Origin: an uncultured Acetatifactor sp.
GTDB taxonomy: Bacteria; Bacillota; Clostridia; Lachnospirales; Lachnospiraceae
NCBI GenBank assembly: GCA_944384205.1
Contig: CALWSL010000023.1
Location: forward strand, 1 to 43,958
DNA: 43,958 nucleotides
Direction of reading: 5' to 3'
In this document: piece after piece, positions 24,765 through 32,244 of the stretch
Position numbering within the stretch: position 1 is the stretch's first letter
Layout of the letters: each line of letters begins with the position of its first letter
The notes under the pieces: generated by a model
Database searches by the model: none
Told to the model about the DNA's origin: nothing
What the model saw: only the letters and a program-made list of their open reading frames with translations
Program-made: the position numbers and the translations under genes

Positions 24765-26396
24765 TCAATATACCCTCTCCATCTCCACCACCCTCGTAGC
24801 AATTTTCTCCTGAAAACGCACGTCATGATCCACCACCAGCATAGTGGGCTGATAGCGCAGAATCAGATTCTCAATCTGCATCCTGGAAAAAACATCCACA
24901 TAGTTTAACGGCTCATCCCAGATATACAGATTTGCCCGTTTCAGCAGTCCTGCGGCAATGAGAACCTTCTTTTTCTGTCCCTCGGAAAAGTCCTCCATCC
25001 GTTTGGTAAACTGCACCCTGTCAAAATCAAGCTGCCGCAAAATCGCCTTAAAAAGACTCTCATCCAGTTCTCTTTCCCTGCAAAAATCCGTCAGTTTTCC
25101 CGACAACTGGGAAGTGTCCTGATGAATATAGGAAATGATAAGTCCGCCGGCAACGGTAAGCTCTCCCGATTCCTGCACATTCCTTCCCCACGCTTCAGGT
25201 ATCCACACATCCTTGTTTTGTTGTCCTGCACAACGCGCCAGAATCGCCTTGATAAAGCTGGACTTGCCGCAGCCATTTTCGCCCTTTAGAAACACCCGCT
25301 CGCCCTGCCTTAGTTCAAAGTCAAACTCACGCAAGACCTCATGGAAACCGCCGGACTTTTTGCATTCTACAGAACTTATCTCTTTTTCAGAACCGTTCCC
25401 GCCGTCCGCCCCTCCGGCAGCATAAGCCATCCCATACTTTTTAGCAGATACCAGCAATTCCTTGTGATGCTGCATAGGCATAAGCTTCAAATCCACAGGA
25501 TTTTCGATATCCTTCAGCAGTCCCTCCTTCTCGGAAATCTCCCTTTCCATCCGCTTTTCCATCTGCTTCACACGGCTCTGCATTTTCTTTGTCTTGGCGC
25601 CGATATAAGCACGAGTTCCCATAAATCTGTCGTGCTCCTTCACAGGGTCGAAGCCAATCTTGGTCTTTTCATTTTTATCCGCCCATGCGCCGACCTGCTC
25701 CGCAGCCTTATGGAGCTTTCCGATTTCCTTTTTGTGCTTTTCATTCTCTGCCCGATGAAAAGCGTCCGTCTTCTCCTTATTCTCCCACCAGGAGCTGAAA
25801 TTCCCCTTCTGTACCTCAATGGTCTCCCGGTTCAGCACAAGCACATGGTCAATGCAGGCATCCAGCAAATCTCTGTCGTGGGACACCAGAATAAATCCCT
25901 TTTTTTCCTGCAGATACTCCTTCACACACTCTCTGGAATGCGCATCCAGATGGTTAGTAGGTTCGTCAATCAATAAAAAATAATTGTCCCTGGAAAACAG
26001 TATCGCCAGCATGACCTTGGTGCGCTCCCCATGGCTCAGCGTAACAAACGGTCTGTAAAGCACCTCTGACGACACTTTTAATTTATCCATCTCACAAAGC
26101 ACCCGCCAGCTTTCACAGCCGGGTGACAGCTCCTCCAGAAAATCCGCACAGCAGAGCTGCATCCATGCCTCGCTGATTTTATAAGGAAAGTAGTCAAACA
26201 TGGCGGATGTCTGAATGTTTCCCTGATATTCATATTTTCCCAGTAAAAGATTTAAAAAAGTAGTTTTTCCCTTGCCGTTTCTGCCGATGAAGCCCAGCTT
26301 CCAATCTGTGTCAATCGTAAATGATATGTTTTCAAAAATATTGTCAATGCTTCCCTCATAACCAAAGGTTACATTCGTCACCTGAATCTGCGCCAT
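24765..26396 (-). CDS. ABC-F family ATPase, Lsa-like (possible ribosome-protection antibiotic resistance)
   Basis: A 543-residue protein with two ABC domains and no membrane segment. First domain: GRNGKGKTT Walker A, LSHGERTKV signature, LLIDEPTNHLD Walker B, VSHDRD. Second domain: GENGCGKSS, FSEGQKKKV, then YIWDEPLNYVD, the Walker B form I recall from the Lsa/Vml branch, and VDHDVR. The inter-domain linker (about 190-330), the segment that reaches the peptidyl-transferase centre in resistance ABC-Fs, is long, charged and coiled-coil-like, followed by a Gly-rich stretch (AAGGADGGNG). ABC-Fs of this branch dislodge lincosamides, pleuromutilins and streptogramin A, but many relatives are untested. 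The start at 26396 follows AGGAGG by five bases. Confidence 0.85.
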   Translation of the reverse strand: MAQIQVTNVTFGYEGSIDNIFENISFTIDTDWKLGFIGRNGKGKTTFLNLLLGKYEYQGNIQTSAMFDYFPYKISEAWMQLCCADFLEELSPGCESWRVLCEMDKLKVSSEVLYRPFVTLSHGERTKVMLAILFSRDNYFLLIDEPTNHLDAHSRECVKEYLQEKKGFILVSHDRDLLDACIDHVLVLNRETIEVQKGNFSSWWENKEKTDAFHRAENEKHKKEIGKLHKAAEQVGAWADKNEKTKIGFDPVKEHDRFMGTRAYIGAKTKKMQSRVKQMEKRMEREISEKEGLLKDIENPVDLKLMPMQHHKELLVSAKKYGMAYAAGGADGGNGSEKEISSVECKKSGGFHEVLREFDFELRQGERVFLKGENGCGKSSFIKAILARCAGQQNKDVWIPEAWGRNVQESGELTVAGGLIISYIHQDTSQLSGKLTDFCRERELDESLFKAILRQLDFDRVQFTKRMEDFSEGQKKKVLIAAGLLKRANLYIWDEPLNYVDVFSRMQIENLILRYQPTMLVVDHDVRFQEKIATRVVEMERVY

Positions 26397-26412
26397 AAAA
26401 ACCTCCTGTCTG

Positions 26413-26430
26413 CCGCGGCGCCCCCCGCGC
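26413..26430 (-). promoter_or_regulatory. GC-rich hairpin immediately upstream of the ABC-F ribosome binding site
   Basis: CGCGG and CCGCG arms flank a G-rich loop in an otherwise very AT-rich leader. It lies a few bases before the AGGAGG site of the ABC-F gene. Antibiotic-resistance ABC-F genes are often controlled by ribosome-dependent attenuation, so this may be a regulatory hairpin, but no leader peptide was found. Confidence 0.35.
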
Positions 26431-26494
26431 ACAAAAAAAGAATCATCTGTTTATATTTATCCTTTTTATTTTTTTACTCTATCTTTTCATAATG

Positions 26495-26503
26495 TGTTAT
26501 AAT
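26495..26503 (+). promoter_or_regulatory. Extended -10 promoter of the DUF3592 gene
   Basis: TGTTATAAT contains the TGn extension plus a perfect TATAAT (26498-26503). No good -35 box is seen, as is common for extended -10 promoters. The AAAGGAG site follows about 20 bases downstream. Confidence 0.5.
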
Positions 26504-26538
26504 AAACTGTCTGTTTTTATTATAAAGGAGTTTTACGA

Positions 26539-27252
26539 ATGAAAAAAGAAAACTTTATTACTATCTTCTTTTCCATATTTGCAATCATCGGTATCGGACT
26601 GTTACTTGGCGGCGGTTTTTGGCTATTCCGCGGAATCAGCTTCCGGGAATCTGCTGCGGAGGTTACTGCCAAAATCGTTGACATTGAAACCTACAGGGAC
26701 TACGATGGTGAACTCCACCACAGAGTTTATGTGGACTACAGCCTGAATGGTGTCACCTATAGAGACATGCCGCTTAACGAATATAGCAGCGATATGTATG
26801 TGGGAAAAGAGATTATACTGTTCTGCAATCCTGACAATCCCGGTCAAACGATGTCAAGCTTAGGTATTTATCTCGGCAGCGGTATTTTGCTGCTGATAGG
26901 ATTTATTTTTGCCCTTGTAGGACTGATTCCCCTTATCCTTTTAGCGAGAAAACAGCTTCGTCAGAAAAAACTTTTAACCAATGGACAAATTCTTTATGCT
27001 ACGGTAGATGAGATTATTCTGAACCCCCATTATACAGTGAATGGCCGGCATCCCTATGTTATCTACTGCAGCTATAAGGACGACTATCGTGATATTATTT
27101 ATCGGTTTAAAAGCAACAGCATCTGGACTGACCCAGGCGAGGTTTTCCCTCCCGGAAGCTACATTGAGGTGCGTGTAGACCCGAAAGATTACAGCAGCTA
27201 CTATGTGAATGCGGAGCAGGCAATTTCCCAAAAAATTGTGGATTACACCTGA
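26539..27252 (+). CDS. DUF3592-type membrane protein
   Basis: 237 residues with two hydrophobic segments: about 8-30 (FFSIFAIIGIGLLLGGGFWL) and about 108-135 (YLGSGILLLIGFIFALVGLI). Each is followed by a small beta-rich domain of about 75-100 residues (AEVTAKIVDIETYRDYDGEL ... and GQILYATVDEIILNP ...). The pattern of an extracytoplasmic loop with YVDYSLNGVTYRD and EIILFCNPDNPGQT resembles DUF3592 proteins of Firmicutes, whose role is unknown. An AAAGGAG site precedes the ATG. Divergent from the ABC-F gene. Possibly co-transcribed with the HAD gene 40 bases downstream. Confidence 0.75.
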   Translation: MKKENFITIFFSIFAIIGIGLLLGGGFWLFRGISFRESAAEVTAKIVDIETYRDYDGELHHRVYVDYSLNGVTYRDMPLNEYSSDMYVGKEIILFCNPDNPGQTMSSLGIYLGSGILLLIGFIFALVGLIPLILLARKQLRQKKLLTNGQILYATVDEIILNPHYTVNGRHPYVIYCSYKDDYRDIIYRFKSNSIWTDPGEVFPPGSYIEVRVDPKDYSSYYVNAEQAISQKIVDYT

Positions 27253-27292
27253 TAATGCTATCAAAATACCTTAAACTGCGGAGGCTTTTACA

Positions 27293-28099
27293 ATGAATTT
27301 CAATCATGCCTTAAAACAAAAAAAATTATTTCTCTTCGATATCGACGGCACCATCGCTGTGGGCGATACCCTTTATGACGGCAGCGCCGAACTGCTTCAA
27401 TATATCGAAAGCATCGGCGGCAAAGCCTATTACATCACCAACAATTCCACCAAAAGCGGACAGGATTATGTCAAAAAATTCCGTACCGCCTTTGGACTGG
27501 AAACCACCGAGGATTTGTTTATCACCTCGGGATATCTGACAATCCGCTTCTTAAAGAAGCACTTTGCGGACAAAAAGATTTTTGTCTTAGGAACTTCTTC
27601 CTTTGTGTCGGAGCTTCGCAAAAACGGACTCAATATAACGGAGACCGCTGAGGAAGGTATCGGATGTGTGGTAGCTGCCTATGACAACGAATTAAATTAC
27701 AACAAACTGACCGAAGCCTGCAAAGTGCTTCTGACCACGGATGTACCGTTCTATGCCACCAATCCCGACTTAAGGTGCCCTACCTGCTTCGGTTTCATCC
27801 CTGACTGCGGCGCCATCTGCAATATGCTCACGGAAACCACGGACAAAACGCCTGTATATCTGGGAAAGCCAAGCAAAAAAGTGGTGGAATTATGTCTGTC
27901 TCTATCAGGCTTTACAAAGGAGGAAACCCTGGTTGTGGGGGACCGCCTCTACACCGATATCGCCTGCGGCATCAATGGCGGTGTGGACACCTGCGTCGTA
28001 TTCACAGGAGAAGCCACACCGGAGGATATCAAGGATACCCCCTATCCGCCCACCTATGCCTTTGCCAATGTCAGAGAATTGCTGCAGCAGTTTCAATAA
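27293..28099 (+). CDS. HAD-superfamily IIA phosphatase (NagD / p-nitrophenylphosphatase-like)
   Basis: A 268-residue cytoplasmic hydrolase. HAD motifs: FLFDIDGTIAVGDTLYDG (nucleophile Asp and acid Asp), motif II YYITNNSTKSG, motif III Lys in YLGKPSKKVVELCL, and motif IV VVGDRLYTDIACGINGG. The type IIA cap is inferred from the spacing between motifs II and III (about 130 residues). NagD-like enzymes dephosphorylate sugar phosphates or nucleotides, often as metabolite repair; the substrate here is not evident. GGAGG lies eight bases before the ATG. It is convergent with tyrS, with 11 bases between stops and no clear terminator in that gap. Confidence 0.88.
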   Translation: MNFNHALKQKKLFLFDIDGTIAVGDTLYDGSAELLQYIESIGGKAYYITNNSTKSGQDYVKKFRTAFGLETTEDLFITSGYLTIRFLKKHFADKKIFVLGTSSFVSELRKNGLNITETAEEGIGCVVAAYDNELNYNKLTEACKVLLTTDVPFYATNPDLRCPTCFGFIPDCGAICNMLTETTDKTPVYLGKPSKKVVELCLSLSGFTKEETLVVGDRLYTDIACGINGGVDTCVVFTGEATPEDIKDTPYPPTYAFANVRELLQQFQ

Positions 28100-28110
28100 T
28101 TGCTTCCCAC

Positions 28111-29352
28111 TTATACCAGCACCAGCTTTACAAATTTCTTTTTCCCAATGCGGAGTACGTCGCCGGTCCGGATAGGTTCTTCCATACTTGTCACTATCTC
28201 GCCGTTTTTGCGTACGCCGCCCTGATTTACCAGCCTTCTCAGCTCACTTCCACTGCTCACCAGTCCACTCTGCACAAACGGATACAAGCAGTCAAACAGA
28301 TTCTTCTGTTCCATCACAATTTGGATACTGTCTATCTCTTTCGGGATTTCTTTTCTGGTGAAAGCTTCCTCAAAGAATTTTTCCGCAGCTACCGTCTCCT
28401 CCTGACTGTGGTACAACCAGGTAACAGTACGTGCCAGCAGCAGCTTGATATCCTTTGGGTTGTGTCCGTCCGCCAGTTTTTCTTTAATAATGTCCAATTC
28501 CTCCGGTAAAATATCTGTAGTCAGTTCAAAATATTTTATAATCAGCGCATCCGGTATCTGCATCACCTTTTGAAACATAACCTTCGCATCCTCATGAATG
28601 CCGATGTAATTGCCGAGACTTTTACTCATTTTCTCTACGCCGTCAATCCCTTCCAGAAGCGGCAGAAACAACGCTGCCTGTGGTTCCATTCCCACATCCT
28701 TTTGGAGACTTCTGCCCATAAGGATATTAAAGGTCTGGTCCGTACCGCCCAGCTCCAAATCCGCGTTCAGCTCCACAGAATCGTAAGCCTGCATTAACGG
28801 GTAAAAAAATTCGTGCAGTCCGATAGGAATATTATTGTGAAAACGGTTCTCAAAATCATCTCGCTCCAGCATTCTTGCCACCGTAATCGTGGAAGCCAGC
28901 TTCAACACCTCGTCAAGCTGCAACTGTTCCAACCATTCCCCATTGTATCTCACCTGTGTTTTCTCTCTGTCTAAAATGTGAAAAATCTGTTCCTGATAGG
29001 TCTGGGCATTTATCAAAACCTCCTGTTCCGACATGGCTTTCCGCCCTTTCGATTTCCCTGTGGGGTCGCCGATTTTCGCCGTGAAATCGCCGATAACAAT
29101 CACTATGGTATGCCCTAAGTCCTGCATCTGCTTTAATTTGCGCAAAGCTACCGCGTGTCCTAAATGAATGTCCGGCGCACTGGGGTCCATGCCGAATTTT
29201 ACGGTCAGCGGCGTACCTGTCAGAATACTCTTTTCAATTTTTGCCTCCAGTTCCTCCTCGCCTACCAGATTGGCTGCGCCCTGTTTGATGACGCGCATCT
29301 GGTGTCTTACCTGCTCTTTGAGTGTCATTTCCTTTGTTTCGTTGGTTGTCAT
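28111..29352 (-). CDS. tyrS: Tyrosyl-tRNA synthetase
   Basis: 413 residues, class I aminoacyl-tRNA synthetase. The ATP-binding HIGH-type motif is PDIHLGHAVAL (about 55) and the KMSKS loop is VEKMSKSLGN. Tyrosine-binding elements are VKFGMDPSAPD and the QAYDSVELNADLELGGTDQ block. The C-terminal S4 RNA-binding domain (SSGSELRRLVNQGGVRKNGE) ends the protein. Its length and the spacing of motifs place it in the TyrRZ-type (bacterial subfamily 2). The ATG at 29352 follows AGGAAG. Expression is controlled by the T-box leader upstream, whose specifier codon is UAC (Tyr). Confidence 0.96.
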   Translation of the reverse strand: MTTNETKEMTLKEQVRHQMRVIKQGAANLVGEEELEAKIEKSILTGTPLTVKFGMDPSAPDIHLGHAVALRKLKQMQDLGHTIVIVIGDFTAKIGDPTGKSKGRKAMSEQEVLINAQTYQEQIFHILDREKTQVRYNGEWLEQLQLDEVLKLASTITVARMLERDDFENRFHNNIPIGLHEFFYPLMQAYDSVELNADLELGGTDQTFNILMGRSLQKDVGMEPQAALFLPLLEGIDGVEKMSKSLGNYIGIHEDAKVMFQKVMQIPDALIIKYFELTTDILPEELDIIKEKLADGHNPKDIKLLLARTVTWLYHSQEETVAAEKFFEEAFTRKEIPKEIDSIQIVMEQKNLFDCLYPFVQSGLVSSGSELRRLVNQGGVRKNGEIVTSMEEPIRTGDVLRIGKKKFVKLVLV

Positions 29353-29488
29353 TTTGTTTTCTTCCTTTCCGAAGCTTGTAAGCCTCCTGTGCATTTTTAT
29401 TTCTGTTCCAGTGCGATTAAGACAACCAATGAAAATCTCATAAGACTACCAGCGCGAATGAGCAGACTCGAAATGCTTCGCATTCGCG

Positions 29489-29522
29489 CAAAAAACTCCC
29501 GTCCTTCAAAAGGACGAGAGTC
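29489..29522 (-). terminator. T-box terminator stem
   Basis: On the minus strand CTCTCGTCCT and AGGACGGGAG form a strong stem with a TTTGA-type loop followed by TTTTTT. It lies directly after the T-box sequence. Uncharged tRNA-Tyr would favour the competing antiterminator. Confidence 0.88.
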
Positions 29523-29800
29523 TAATCATCTCGCGATACCACCTAATGTTTATAAACAGCTCACGCTGTTTACCTCTTCGAGTACGACCATGCGGCTTAT
29601 ACTCTAGCACGTTAACGGATGCAGGAACCGTCGCAGCCTACTATCCACAAATTTCGCAGAATTCGGTGCGAAGCTCAAAGATGTATTCACACAAAGCTTC
29701 CCATGCGCTTCTCATCAGCCAGCCACTTTCTGTATGTTTCCCTCTGTGCTACTTCTTCTTATCATTGCTTTTCTTAATCAAATCACTTGAATATGAAATT
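29490..29800 (-). promoter_or_regulatory. T-box riboswitch (tRNA-Tyr responsive) for tyrS
   Basis: The conserved T-box, read on the minus strand as AGGTGGTATCGCGAG, occupies about 29531-29545. About 140 bases upstream, stem I carries GAATACATC, whose UAC (complement of 29683-29685) is the Tyr specifier codon in the expected position. The leader runs from a transcription start near 29800 to the terminator at 29489-29522. Between terminator and tyrS lies a further inverted repeat, GCGCGAATG / CATTCGCGC (29453-29489), which is not part of the standard T-box. Confidence 0.92.
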
Positions 29801-29806
29801 GAAATC

Positions 29807-29836
29807 ATTATAAGCGCCTCGCAAAGCATTTGTCAA
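29807..29836 (-). promoter_or_regulatory. Promoter of the tyrS T-box leader
   Basis: Consensus TTGACA (29831-29836) and TATAAT (29807-29812) on the minus strand, 18 bases apart. It lies just downstream of the stop of the neighbouring lipoprotein gene; no terminator separates the two. Confidence 0.8.
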
Positions 29837-29858
29837 GTAAAATTTTCTTTAAAAATCA

Positions 29859-32114
29859 TTACATTTCATCCAGATATAGCTGCACTCTGTTTTGCAAAAT
29901 ATCACATACCTCCTGCGCAGATTTTTCACCTGAAAAATACGCCGGGGTCTCTTCTGCTATAATATCAGAAATGCCATCCATATTTTCCGCCGCCGGCTGC
30001 GCGTTCACCAGAAGCTTCCTCACCTTCTCCATGCTTTCTTCACTGAGCGGCTCCTGTATATAATCATATCCGCAATAGCTTGCAAACAATGAGTCTCCGT
30101 GGGAATCCGTTTCCTGCATTTTTTCCGCATAGACAAACATTTTCTCAATGGCATCCGAATATACCGGAAAACCGCCGGAAGCGTTTACCGATTCACAGGC
30201 TTGTTCAGCAAGCTTATCCTGCATTTTTTCTGAAAGCAAATACGCAATAAAAGCAATCCCGCCCTCCGGATAATCACAGGATAAGTTAATGGAGATAGTA
30301 TCGCCTAATAAAACATTTCCACATTCATCCGCCTCCACAGGAAAACCGATATATGCTTCCTTTCCTTGAAACAGCGCTTCCATGATTTGCGGAATGGATA
30401 AATTCGTAACTGTCACCTGTGTTGCCAGAACCTCGCCTTCCGCAATCCGCACACCTACATTTTCCCAGCTCTCCGTATCACCATACTCCTTCGCAAACTT
30501 CAAAATGGAAACGGCTTCCTCGCTGTTCAGGCAGCTTTTTCCCTTCTCCCAATCTATCAGTTTTCCACCCGGACCTGCATATACTGTCAAACTATTAAAA
30601 AGCGCCTCACCTTCATAACAACCTATCGCCGCTTTCTTTCCTCCCATAATAGCATACTGCATCATTTCCTCAGGTGTCCAGCTTTCCTTATTTCCAACAA
30701 TATCTGAGGAAGTTACCAATGTATTCACACTAAAACAGTAAGGAATTGCATAACTCGCGCCATTCACTTCACCCACAGCGCTAACATTTTCAAACATCAG
30801 ATTCTTTTGCTCCGTAAAATCCTCTGTCAGGTTTCTCAATAACCCTTTCTGCGCAGCATTTGTCACATCTATCACCGCAGAAGTCAACAGTGCCGGTCCG
30901 CTTCCACTGCTGACCTCGGTCTGTATTCTGGTCCGAAAATCACTAAAGCTCTCGCCCTCCTCAGGCTTTCGCAGCACAATATAATACTCCTCGCTCTGTT
31001 TATTAAAATCCACCACTGCTTCCTGCAAAAAAGAGCTTACATAAGTCGTTGCCAACTCCAACTCCGCTTTATCCTGCCTGCTCTTATCCTCCACCATTTC
31101 CAAAAGTACATATTCCCCGTCCACTGCTGCCATCATAAGCAACGTACCATCCTCTTTGACAGTTGCTCCGCACACCCGTTCAACGGAATACCCCTGTTCA
31201 GAAAAAGACAGGCAGCTATCAATCTGCCCGTTCTGCAGGGAAAATTGCCAGATTCCCTCAGTACCGCACAGATATCCTTCCGTCGCACTGCTAAAGGCAA
31301 CTTTATCTGTATGATACATGGAAACATTCTCTGACGAAAAAACAGGTTCTCTTTCTGTTGTCAGCCAAATACAGAATTGCCCTGTAAGAGCACTGCCGCA
31401 CAGATAGGTTTTTCCTTCTGTTGCAGTATTTTCCGCAATCTGCCAGATATCCCCTGTGTTTTTCCACTCCTTTGGCTCGGAAAATGATTCGTCAAAATAT
31501 TGCACTCCTGCGCTTGTAACAAAATAAGTGTTTTTTCGCTCATCCACATAACAGCTTTCCATACTTGCCCGAAACTCTTCCGTAAAATATTCGCCCGGAA
31601 TCTGTTCCGTGGTGTAACCGTCCTCTTCTTTCCATTCCGCCATGTAATAATTCCAATTCCCATCAGCATCTATGCCTTGAAGTAATATATCTATACTTCC
31701 ATCCTGCCGAAGCGTTGCCGCCACATCATAACAATATTCATTCTCTGACCATTCATCCCTTAAAACAGGGATATTTTCCCATGCCGTATAAGGTGCTTCC
31801 AGCTTCTGTATACAGGTACCCAGTGCCTCTAACCCTTCTCCACGCAATGTTACAATACGGTATATGGTATCACCTGCTATCCCTAAAGTGCGTTCCAACG
31901 GACTGCTCGTCGCTTCCGGTATCATACCCGCCAACGCTGCATCCGCATCCGGCAGCTTTGTTTCCTTTAACGTCCATCTGATTTCCTGTTCCGCACTTGT
32001 TTCCTGCTCTGAAATGCTTTGCATACTGTCTTTATTTCCTTCCATGACCTGCTCTCCACAGGCGCAAAGCAACAACACAAGCATTATAATAACTGCGGTT
32101 AATCTTTTTCGCAT
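29859..32114 (-). CDS. Solute-binding-like lipoprotein with a large N-terminal extension
   Basis: 751 residues. A lipoprotein signal (MRKRLTAVIIMLVLLLCACG, Cys about 19) anchors it outside the membrane. Residues about 45-345 form an N-terminal region with repeated short beta-rich blocks (YLCGSALTGQFCIWLTTERE, EGYLCGTEGIWQFSLQNGQI), which looks like a degenerate beta-propeller. Residues about 350-751 match family-1 extracellular solute-binding proteins (ABC-type sugar binding), ending with the family tail EETPAYFSGEKSAQEVCDIL. No ABC permease or ATPase is adjacent, so it is an orphan binding protein, perhaps a sensor or part of a distant transporter. A GGAGAG site precedes the ATG. Domain boundaries are by eye. 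Confidence 0.72.
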   Translation of the reverse strand: MRKRLTAVIIMLVLLLCACGEQVMEGNKDSMQSISEQETSAEQEIRWTLKETKLPDADAALAGMIPEATSSPLERTLGIAGDTIYRIVTLRGEGLEALGTCIQKLEAPYTAWENIPVLRDEWSENEYCYDVAATLRQDGSIDILLQGIDADGNWNYYMAEWKEEDGYTTEQIPGEYFTEEFRASMESCYVDERKNTYFVTSAGVQYFDESFSEPKEWKNTGDIWQIAENTATEGKTYLCGSALTGQFCIWLTTEREPVFSSENVSMYHTDKVAFSSATEGYLCGTEGIWQFSLQNGQIDSCLSFSEQGYSVERVCGATVKEDGTLLMMAAVDGEYVLLEMVEDKSRQDKAELELATTYVSSFLQEAVVDFNKQSEEYYIVLRKPEEGESFSDFRTRIQTEVSSGSGPALLTSAVIDVTNAAQKGLLRNLTEDFTEQKNLMFENVSAVGEVNGASYAIPYCFSVNTLVTSSDIVGNKESWTPEEMMQYAIMGGKKAAIGCYEGEALFNSLTVYAGPGGKLIDWEKGKSCLNSEEAVSILKFAKEYGDTESWENVGVRIAEGEVLATQVTVTNLSIPQIMEALFQGKEAYIGFPVEADECGNVLLGDTISINLSCDYPEGGIAFIAYLLSEKMQDKLAEQACESVNASGGFPVYSDAIEKMFVYAEKMQETDSHGDSLFASYCGYDYIQEPLSEESMEKVRKLLVNAQPAAENMDGISDIIAEETPAYFSGEKSAQEVCDILQNRVQLYLDEM

Positions 32115-32152
32115 CCTATTCTCTCCATATAACCTATCGTACTCTGATATAT

Positions 32153-32227
32153 AACAGGAAGGCGTCTCATAGTATAGACACCTTCCTATGTTAAACTAAG
32201 TCAGCAGCCACCAGTTCAACTAGTGGT
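32153..32227. repeat. Two hairpins in the intergenic region between the two large genes
   Basis: The first (32153-32192) pairs AACAGGAAGG-GTCT with AGAC-CCTTCCT-GTT around a short loop. The second (32207-32227) pairs CCAC-AGT with ACT-GTGG. Neither is followed by a T-run on the minus strand. They may end the transcript of the 32,245-35,166 gene or shape the leader of the lipoprotein gene. Confidence 0.4.
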
Positions 32228-32244
32228 TACTTCTGGTTTCCCCT

